Shown here one piece after another: positions 56,280 to 64,000 of a stretch of 64,000 nucleotides of DNA. The position numbers and the translations under genes were made by a program. The DNA is taken from the NCBI GenBank assembly GCA_030843315.1, contig JAUUPT010000005.1, positions 1-64,000 of the forward strand, written 5' to 3'. Source of the stretch: Bacteroidaceae bacterium (GTDB taxonomy: Bacteria > Bacteroidota > Bacteroidia > Bacteroidales > Bacteroidaceae). The notes beneath the pieces were generated by a model. The model was not told the origin of the DNA. It ran no database searches and worked only from the letters and a program-made list of their open reading frames with translations. Every line of letters begins with the position of its first letter. The first letter of the stretch is position 1.

Positions 56280-59200
56280 CAAACGACAACATCTGGCGGA
56301 CAACATAGCCGCACTTGAATGGATATTCATGCGTCCGGAGTTTTGTCTCACGGAAGAGGCACGCAAAGTATTGAACGGTTATTCGGGTTTTGGAGGATTG
56401 AAGTGCATCCTGAATCCGGCGGAGAAAGACACGGACATTGAAAGATGAACGACAGACAGGGAATTGTTTCCCCAAGTCCGACTGCTGCATGAACTATTGC
56501 GTGAGTATTCCAAAGACGGGAAAGAATACAAGGCATATGTCCAAAGCCTTAAAAGCTCCGCTCTCACAGCCTTTTACACACCGGAACCGTTGGTAGCGGC
56601 CATGCAGGAATCCTTGCAGGTATCGGAAATCCGTCCGGGACGTTTTCTTGACCCTTCCGCCGGAACGGGCATGTTTATCAGCCAATTGAAAGATGTTCCC
56701 GAAATTCATTGTTTCGAGAAAGACAAGCTCACGGGAAAGATACTCTCATCCCTCTATCCGGAAAGCAAAGTGACCATAGACGGTTTCCAGTCCATACAGC
56801 CCTATTATAACAACTACTTCGATATGGTTTCTTCCAATATCCCGTTTGGAAATACCAGAGTTTACGACAGGGACTTCGACCGGAGCGAAGACGCCGTGCG
56901 TAAATCCTCACTCGCTGCCATACACAACTATTTTTTTCTTAAAGGCATGGATACGTTACGCGAAGGCGGGATACTGGCCTATATCACGACTTCGGGTGTC
57001 ATGGACTCGCCACAGAACCGTCCCGTCAGGGAGTGGCTGATGAACCATGCCAATCTTGTTTCCGCCATCCGGCTACCGGACAACCTTTTTGTGGATGCGG
57101 GTACGGAAGTGAGCAGCGACCTGATTGTATTACAGAAGAATACCAAAAAAACGGAACTGACCGAAAAGGAACGGAACTTTATTGAAACCCGTCTTATATC
57201 CGGCGGCATCCATATCAACAACAGCTACTCCGGTCTGGACCATATCGTCCATACTTCCGTATCTATGGGCAAAAACATGTACGGACAACCGGCCATGAAT
57301 TTCATTCATGAAGGAGGCATTGACGCCATTTCCGAACATTTCAGACAATTATTGGCGCAAGATGTGGAGAACCATCTTGACCGGGAACTCTATGACAACA
57401 ATCTATCCCGACCAACCGTTTCTACCGGCCTTGAACCGGAATTTGAGACACCATTGGAAATAGTGATTGAGAACCATCGGCAAGAGGTGCAGGAAGAAAG
57501 TCCCGCACAACCCTATGAACCCATGCTCAACCTGTTTGCCGCCTATGCGGATGAAGAGAAAGCGGAGGCGCAAGCAGTGGAAAGCAGACCTTCCCCAAGC
57601 CGGGCACCGTCGGCATCCCGCAAAAAGAAAGGGGATGAACCGGAAATGTTCAATCTGTTCTCGCAAGAGAATATGTATGATGAAGCCGCCACGCAGGAAG
57701 ACATGACCGGGGAACGGGCGGCAGCGGAAGCAAAATGGCAGGAGCGCAGACAAAAATTTGAAGAAGAGCGGAAGAAAGAAATGGAACCACGGCAGTTTAC
57801 CGGAGAGATACGTCCCGAATATAAGAACGGTTCCATCGTGAAATCGGGTGAGCAATACGGGTATTTACGGGGTTTGGGTACTCCCGATGTGCAATTCCAT
57901 CCACTCAAGCTGACAGTCACCCAGCAATACAGGGCCGCCTACTATATCCCGCTTCGTGAAGCCTATCATAATCTCTACAATGCGGAAGCTGAAACGGAAA
58001 CGGAACAGCCGGAACTCAGGGAGGAACTGGTCAAGCGATATGACAGTTTTTACCGCATGTTCAGGGAATTGAACGGAAAGGACAATGCCAAGTTTCTGCT
58101 GATGGATGCCGGAGGACGGGAAATACTCTCATTGGAGCGTTCCGTTAACGGCAAGATACAGAAGGCGGATATATTCTCTGTTCCCGTATCGTTCAACGCC
58201 AATGAAGTGACACATGTGGATACACCGCAGGAAGCCCTTGCGGCATCCCTGAACAAGTTCGGGGAGGTCAATCTGGAATATATGGAAAACCTCAGTGAAA
58301 TTGACAGGCAGGAGTTGCTCAAACAATTGGATACCCGTATCTTCTACAATCCCATGATGAAGAATTATGAAATCAAAGACCGTTTCATAGCGGGAAATGT
58401 GGTGGCCAAAGCTGAATGGATAGAGAACTACCTGAAAGACTATCCCGATGATGACGCAAGCAAAAAATCATTGGAAGCCTTGCGGAAAGCCATTCCGGAG
58501 CCGATCAGTTTCGAGTTGCTTGACTTCAACCTGGGAGAACGCTGGATACCCATGTCCGTATATGAAGAGTTTGCCGGATACCTTTTTGAGACAAAGGCCC
58601 ATATCCACTATACGGAATCCATCGACGAGTTCAGCGTGAACTTCGAGAGTACCAACGCGAACATTACCGACAGATATTATGTGAAAGGGGAAAAAAGAGG
58701 TTATTACGGAAACGACCTGCTGAAACATGCGCTGCACAACACGGTGCCCGATATAACCAAGACCGTGCAGGATGAGGAAGGCAATGATATAAAGGTACGG
58801 GATGCCGAGGCCATCCAGCTTGCCGACGCCAAAATCAATGAAATACGGTCGGCTTTCACAGGCTGGCTGAACGAACAGCTCCCCGAGTTCAAGCAGAACC
58901 TTGCGGACATGTACAACCGCAAGTTCAACTGTTATGTGCGTCCCGATTATGACGGTTCCCTGCAAAGTTTCCCGTTCCTTGACCTGAAAGGACTGGACAT
59001 ACCGAGCTTGTACGACAGCCAGAGAAATGCCGTATGGATGCTGAAAATGAACGGAGGCGGCATAATCGACCATCAGGTGGGTACGGGCAAGACCCTCATC
59101 ATGTGCATAGCCGCCTTTGAGATGAAACGTCTCGGACTGGCGAACAAGCCGATGATTATCGGACTCAAAAGCAATGTACATGACATAGCCGACACGTTCA

Positions 59201-61668
59201 AGAGAGCCTATCCGAACGCCAGAGTGCTGTATCCGGGCAAAGAGGACTTTACGCCGGAGAAACGTGTCGGAATATTCCATGACATCAAGAACAATAACTG
59301 GGACTGTATCATCCTGACACACGACCAGTTCGGAAAAATCCCCCAGTCTCCCGAAATACAGCAGGAAATATATACACAGGAGATAAACAGCATCGAAGAG
59401 AATCTCGCCGTATTCGAGCAGCAGGGCAACGAAGTGACCGGCTGGATAAAGAAAGGTCTGGAAAGAAGGAAAGAGAACCTTGAGGCCAAACTTGAAAAGC
59501 TGGAGCAGGATATAAAAGACCGGACGGATGACGTGACCGACTTCAGGCAAATGGGCATCGACCACCTCTTCGTTGATGAATCGCATGCCTTCAAGAACTT
59601 GATGTTCAACACCCGCCATGCGAGAGTTTCCGGTCTGGGCAATCCCGAAGGAAGCATGAAGGCCATGAACATGCTCTTCGCCATCCGTACCATACAGGAG
59701 CGCACGGGCAGGGACTTGGGGGCCACTTTCTTGTCCGGTACGACCATTTCCAACAGCCTGACGGAACTCTATCTCCTTTTCAAATATCTCCGCCCGAAAG
59801 AAATGGAGCGGCAGGGCATTACCTGCTTTGACGGCTGGGCGGCCGTCTATGCGAAGAAAAGCACGGACTTTGAATTTTCAGTAACCAACCAGGTCGTGCA
59901 GAAAGAGCGTTTCCGCTATTTTATCAAAGTGCCTGAACTCGCCAATTTCTATGCGGAGATAACCGATTACAAAACTGCTGAGGATGTAGGGGTTGACAGG
60001 CCGGAACTGAACGAGCGACTCTATCATATACCACCCACTCCCCAGCAGGAGATTTTCATTCAGAAACTGATAAAGTTCGCTGAAACCGGGGATGCGACCT
60101 ACATAGACAGGGAGTCTTTGTCAGAAGCGGAAGAAAAGGCCCGGATGCTGATCGCCACCAACTACTCGAACAAGATGTCGCTTGACATGCGGCTGATAGA
60201 CCAACAGTACGGTGACAATCCGGGAAACAAAGCGTCCCATTGTGCGGCCAAAATAGCGGAGTATTACTATAAATATCTCGACCAGAAAGGGACGCAATTT
60301 GTCTTTTCAGACCTTAGTACTTATAAACCAGACCAGTGGAACATTTACAGCGAGATAAGGCGCAAACTCGTGGAAGACCATAACATCCCGGAAAAGCAGA
60401 TAAAGTTCATTCAGGAAGCAAACAGTGACAACGCACGCAAGGAACTGTTCAGCGATATGAACTCCGGCCGCATCCGTTTCCTGTTCGGCTCCACCCAGAA
60501 ATTGGGAACGGGAGTCAATGCGCAGCAACGCGCCGTGGCCATCCATCATCTGGACATACCATGAAGGCCGTCCGATCTGGAACAGCGTAACGGACGGGCG
60601 GTAAGAAAGGGAAACATCGTCGCCAAGCAATACGCCGGCAATAAGGTGGACTGTTACATCTATGCGGTGGAAAAGTCTCTGGACAGCTACAAGTTCAACC
60701 TGCTGCAAAACAAGCAGGTGTTCATCAACCAGCTTAAAAGCCGCAATCTGGCCGCCCGTACCATTGACGAGGGGGCGATTGATGAAAACGGCGGAGGTAA
60801 TTTCAGTGAATACGTGGCTATCCTTTCAGGCAACGACGATTTGTTGGAAAAGGCGAAGCTGGACAAGAAACTGGCAGTCCTTGAAAGCGAAAGGCAGGCG
60901 TATCACCGTAATAAAGGGAATGCGAAAGGAAAGCTGAAGGAAAAGACTTCCGAAATAGAGAAGAACAATATTTTTATCGGACGCTTTACCAAGGATTGGG
61001 AATACCTGAATAAGGTTGCTCCCGTAGATGCGGCAACGGGGCTTCGTCCCAATCCCCTGAAACTGGACGGTGTGGACTCGGACAATATCGAGATACTCGG
61101 CAACCGGCTTGCCGCAATCAATCAGAAAGCCCGGACAGAGGATGATTACATGAAAATCGGAACCCTGTTCGATTTCCGCATCCTTGTCCGTACCGAAAAA
61201 TCTTACGATGGGGATACGCAGGTCTTGCATAACAAGTTCATGGTCGAGGGGCTGGACGGCATTAAATATACTTACAACAACGGTTATATAGCCAAAGACC
61301 CGAAATTGGCCGTAATGAATTTCATCAATGCGCTGGAACGTATTCCCGGCATGATAGAGAAACGGGAGAAAGAAAACGCGGAGTTGTCGAAAGATATTCC
61401 GGTCTTGCAGGAAATCGTGGCGGCCACATGGCCCAAAGAGGAAGAAATCAAACGGTTGGGTGAAGAGCTTGCCACACTGAACCGGAAGATACAGCTTACC
61501 CTTAAACCGGTAGGACGGCACGAAAGTGTAGAAGGCAAAGAAACGGGATCGGAGGAACAAAGGCTTGTCAGTGGCAGTGACGTGATTCCGGATTTACCGC
61601 AAAAGGCAAAACACGTACCGTCTATGGAAATGGTAAAGCCGGCAAGGGAACTGAAAAAAATATCCTAA
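56269..61668 (+). CDS. Giant N6-adenine methylase-SNF2 helicase with two in-frame UGA codons
   Basis: 1799 codons from MAYNKRQHLADNIAALEWIF. TGA at 56446-56448 (codon 60; KDTDIER-stop-TTDRELFPQ) and 60562-60564 (codon 1432; HHLDIP-stop-RPSDLEQRNGRAVR). Methylase motif I FLDPSAGTGMF and the catalytic-type SNIPFG lie near 125-190; helicase Walker A GGGIIDHQVGTGKTLIMCIA about 930, and DESH box HLFVDESHAFKNL. The second UGA falls in motif VI, where the family has IPWRPSD; stopping there removes the arginine finger. Thirteen other Trp codons are TGG. Probably protects or processes ICE DNA. Stop TAA. Confidence 0.95.
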
Positions 61669-61756
61669 TGTTTCCTGCGGCACATTGCTGTAACCCCCGG
61701 AAGCTACGCAGGCTCCACTTCCGCAGGTTACAGCAAAGAGCCGCTTTTCAGGAAAG

Positions 61757-61812
61757 GACAAAGGCACGGCCGGCACCCGGATAAATCCGACCTTGCCGGC
61801 CGTGCCCTTGTC
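61757..61812. terminator. Strong bidirectional hairpin after the methylase-helicase gene
   Basis: 19-bp arms with one mismatch (61757-61775 and 61794-61812; core GGCACGGCCGGCA with TGCCGGCCGTGCC), 18-base loop. Lies between the converging helicase and 109-residue genes. Confidence 0.75.
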
Positions 61813-61830
61813 TGTCAGCCGCAAATCACA

Positions 61831-62160
61831 TCATTCCTCTTCCTCGAAGGAAAGGCTTTCCACCTGCTTGTTGATTACCTTCCAGTCAATCGAGTCTTTC
61901 AGATTGATAATATCCACAATCGAATAATGCTTTGTTCCGTTCTCTTCTTCTGCAAAACGTAACCGTCCGCTCAAACGCTGTTTCTCAATCTCTGCCGGAT
62001 CAAGGTTTATCAGTTCGCAGACTTCATCGGGCAGCATGGAAAGCGCCACGTCATTTTCCTGGCAGATATGTTGCAGGACGGCCAGCATGTTCAACGACTT
62101 CTTATAACTTCTCACGAGTGCAGCGAAAGAACCGCTTTCAATTTTAATCATCTTTTTCAT
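61831..62160 (-). CDS. Small ICE protein of unknown function (109 aa)
   Basis: Starts MKKMIKIESGSFAALVRSYK, helical, ends in a Glu run and TGA at 61831-61833. A Trp reading here would extend it across the strong hairpin, so this TGA is probably a true stop. It contains IDWKVINKQ with TGG. Co-transcribed with the HTH gene upstream (5 bases apart). No family recognised. Confidence 0.6.
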   Translation of the reverse strand: MKKMIKIESGSFAALVRSYKKSLNMLAVLQHICQENDVALSMLPDEVCELINLDPAEIEKQRLSGRLRFAEEENGTKHYSIVDIINLKDSIDWKVINKQVESLSFEEEE

Positions 62161-62165
62161 AACGC

Positions 62166-62462
62166 TTATTTTTTAGAGTGTTCTTCTTTTTCCATCAACA
62201 TGGCACGGAGTACGTCCGAACGGCGGTAATAGATCTTCCCCTTGTCTCTGTGAAAGGGGAGTGTCCCGTCATTGCGTCGTCTTAAAAGTGTCCTGTCCGA
62301 CATCTTGGTGAGCAGGCGCACGCCTTTTGAATCCAGTATCTCACTGTCAGGCAAATTATGTACGGCAGGAGCCAATAACTTTTCAATGTTGGTTACTTTG
62401 GCGAGTATGGCACTAAGCATGTGGGTTGTCTGTCCACCCGGTGCAGTTCTTCTGTTATTCAT
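62166..62462 (-). CDS. Helix-turn-helix protein at the right end of the ICE
   Basis: 98 residues. MerR/excisionase-type HTH in the C-terminal half (GVRLLTKMSDRTLLRRRNDG then TLPFHRDKGKIYYRRSDVLR). Related in style to the HTH proteins at the left end (1-464) but without an in-frame UGA and without Trp. Likely a DNA-binding regulator or accessory recombination factor near attR. Stop TAA. Confidence 0.72.
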   Translation of the reverse strand: MNNRRTAPGGQTTHMLSAILAKVTNIEKLLAPAVHNLPDSEILDSKGVRLLTKMSDRTLLRRRNDGTLPFHRDKGKIYYRRSDVLRAMLMEKEEHSKK

Positions 62463-62572
62463 AATGACCTTATTTTGATTGTTTATGGTGCAATATTACG
62501 GAGATATTATAAGGCCATTGGTTACTCAACCGTTGAGCAACCGCCAAAAAAAGACAGAAAACGCCAATTTGG

Positions 62573-62609
62573 GACAAAAAAATAGCCGGGAGATACTATT
62601 CCCGGCTAT
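62573..62609 (-). terminator. Minus-strand intrinsic terminator facing the host gene
   Basis: 10-bp stem ATAGCCGGGA with TCCCGGCTAT (62582-62591, 62600-62609). On the minus strand it is followed by seven T. The interrupted host gene is transcribed in this direction, so the terminator should stop host transcription from entering the ICE. Confidence 0.75.
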
Positions 62610-62696
62610 CCAATAATAAATAGGCATCAATAAATTACACCTTAAATTCTTAATATGTTAATAATCAGATTTATACAAAAATAGATGGCAGTATAT

Positions 62697-62727
62697 TTTG
62701 CTATATTCCAAATATTGCCTACATTTG
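62697..62727 (+). promoter_or_regulatory. Outward-facing Bacteroides consensus promoter near the right end
   Basis: TTTG at 62697-62700, exactly 19 bases, then TACATTTG at 62720-62727: a full -33/-7 match. A transcript would start about 62733 and run toward the junction, past a 10-codon ORF (MSYLKLCKAV) and an inverted repeat (AACTCTCT at 62809-62816, AGAGAGTT at 62834-62841). It could give a small RNA, or antisense to the host gene, or after circularisation read into the left end. The rest of 62463-62844 holds nothing else I recognise. Confidence 0.6.
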
Positions 62728-62844
62728 TACATGAGTTATTTGAAACTATGCAAAGCAGTGTAACCCGAAGCAGGACTTCCATCACCAAATCGTTACCTGC
62801 ATCTTTTAAACTCTCTATATTTGATTTATCTTCAGAGAGTTATA

Positions 62845-64000
62845 TCAAAATACATTGTTTTTCAGCGTGAAACCACCTTCTTTAGCATACTTGGGAGTGC
62901 TGCCTTTTTCACCGTCTACAATCAGACCGATAGGATAGCCTACTGCCAATGCGTTTTCTACATTCAGCTTGCTGCTACGGCGGATTTGCATAGCCGACTG
63001 GAACAAACCTAATTTAGCACCTGAGGTGGGGAATACATCACCGGCAGTGATATAGGCCGATGTGTTCTCAAAGTCTGTATTCTTAGCTGTCATGGGGCCG
63101 ATGAAAGTAACGTGCTTGAAGTTGGCTGTTGTGAACGGCTCTGTTTCAGCACCACTTGCATTGTTGTCGCTCTCGAAGCCGTTGGACTGTGAAGTATCGG
63201 CAATGCGCGGGTCGCGGATAGAAAGGCAGTATTCTACATTTCCACTGAAACCGTTGTCAGTATCGAATTCATCATCCCAACCTTTGTAGGCTACCAGATA
63301 CTTACAGTTTACAGATCCTCCGAACCACTCATAAGAGTCGTCGCTTGAGTAAGATACCTGCAAGTGGTCTATGGTTGTGCCGCTACCTACTGAACCGAAA
63401 GTGATACCGTTGATTTCCTTATCTGTTTCGAACGGATAACCTGCAAATTCTACGCGGATGTACTGGTAGATACCGGAGTTGTCGGCATCATTGTCGCCTC
63501 CGTATATAGTGGTAGGTCCACCTTCAATTTGCTTGGTTCCTTCATTATTCTTGGCATTACCACAGATAATCAAGCCACCCCAGTCACCCGGTTTACGGTT
63601 GCCCGGAGCTTCTTCCGAAGTCATTACGATAGGCTCTTCTTTGGTACCTTTCATTTCGGCGTAACCACCCGGTTCGATGATGATGGCAGCCATTGTCTGC
63701 TTGTCACCCTTGATAATAGTTCCGGCAGGAATATACAATTTTGCACCTTTGTCTACATATACCCATCCTTTCAGCAGGTAAGTGCCTTTTGTCAGTGTCA
63801 CAGTACCTGTCAGGTGATAGTTCTGTGAGCCGTTACCCAGCTCTGTTCCGTTGTTGAATACGAGGCCTTCGCTGTAGGCAGTCGTTCCTTTGTAGGTCAC
63901 TTCAGGGTCTTTTTGTTCTTCGCCGCCACCGCCGCCGCCGTTGTCATCGTCGTCGTCGCTTGAGCAAGCGCTCATCAAACTTCCCATTGCAATGGCTGCA
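62845..64000 (-). pseudogene. Host surface lipoprotein gene, 3' end cut off by the ICE (5' end outside window)
   Basis: 385 codons visible. Lipobox MGSLMSACSSDDDDD followed by a Gly/Asp linker, then a beta-helix-like domain (GTYLLKGWVYVDKGAKLYIP, DWGGLIICGNAKNNEGTKQI, YKGWDDEFDTDNGFSGNVEY), a family common as outer-membrane or cell-surface proteins in Bacteroides. The coding sequence breaks off at LKNNVF, followed directly by TGA in AT-rich DNA of a different kind. I expect relatives to continue beyond this point, so the junction is close to 62845-62855. Trp codons in this host gene are TGG. Confidence 0.7.

Noticed and set aside
58468..59619. Long minus-strand ORF (383 codons) opposite the methylase-helicase
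   Set aside because: Mirror of a high-GC coding strand in the complementary frame; the plus-strand protein has clear motifs throughout this stretch.
345..60564. Treating the twelve interrupted genes as ordinary pseudogenes
   Set aside because: All 16 stops are TGA, all at Trp positions, with intact reading frame, normal length and no other lesion. Decay would be mixed in kind and position. It remains the main alternative and is named as such in the findings.
345..60564. UGA as selenocysteine
   Set aside because: The sites do not replace Cys in redox motifs, occur in structural and membrane positions, and the family residue is Trp. No SECIS-type hairpin was seen immediately downstream of the sites I looked at.
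62731..62845. Small RNA at the right end as a suppressor tRNA
   Set aside because: It has a GCAGG/CCTGC pairing and a CTTCCAT stretch, but no T-loop consensus, no D-arm and no acceptor stem, so it is not a tRNA.

Overview
The window is most of a Bacteroidales integrative conjugative element (CTnDOT family) sitting in a Bacteroides or Parabacteroides chromosome. The evidence is the rteA-rteB-rteC regulatory set, a traA-to-traQ transfer operon in the Bacteroides order, mobA-mobB-mobC, sigma-ABfr type promoters (TTTG, 19 bp, TAnnTTTG), and a host surface-lipoprotein gene cut by the right end near 62.85 kb. The left end, with any integrase, lies before position 1.

Layout. 0-3.6 kb: excisionase-like HTH genes and three unknown proteins. 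3.7-8.2 kb: rteC, rteB, rteA. 8.2-26.2 kb: metal and ion efflux cargo (truncated adaptor, NhaA, divalent-metal RND pump fused to its outer-membrane channel, P1B ATPase, second three-gene RND pump, His-rich small proteins). 26.6-32.7 kb: small accessory genes, ParB, a structured RNA candidate, a SLOG protein and an M48 protease. 32.8-44.9 kb: tra operon on the minus strand. 45-49.5 kb: repeat tract, probable oriT/leader and mob genes. 49.7-53.9 kb: AT-rich ABC-3C type defence operon with a HEPN protein. 54.4-62.5 kb: DUF4099/DUF3945 protein, DUF1896 protein, a very large methylase-helicase and HTH genes. Then the host gene.

The outstanding observation is that twelve core genes are interrupted by 16 in-frame stop codons. 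Every one is TGA, and every one sits where the uninterrupted protein reads naturally with tryptophan, including near-invariant motifs (after the TraG Walker B, after the TraA Walker A, and the helicase motif IPWRPSDLEQR). No internal TAA or TAG and no frameshift was seen in these genes. I read this as UGA decoded as Trp, wholly or partly, in the transfer and mobilisation machinery. The regulators (RteA/B/C), efflux cargo and defence genes use only TGG for Trp, and several element genes (rteB, parB, others) still end in TGA, so UGA appears to have two meanings. In the traD-traE gap there is also an array of four tiny ORFs with the shared end Y[YF]D[ST]G followed by UGA, each UGA lying within a hairpin. 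This looks like a leader that could sense UGA readthrough. A similar micro-ORF ending SG-UGA overlaps the hairpin before mobA. I found no suppressor tRNA in the window. It could be left of position 1, elsewhere in the host, or unnecessary if the host tRNA-Trp reads UGA weakly.
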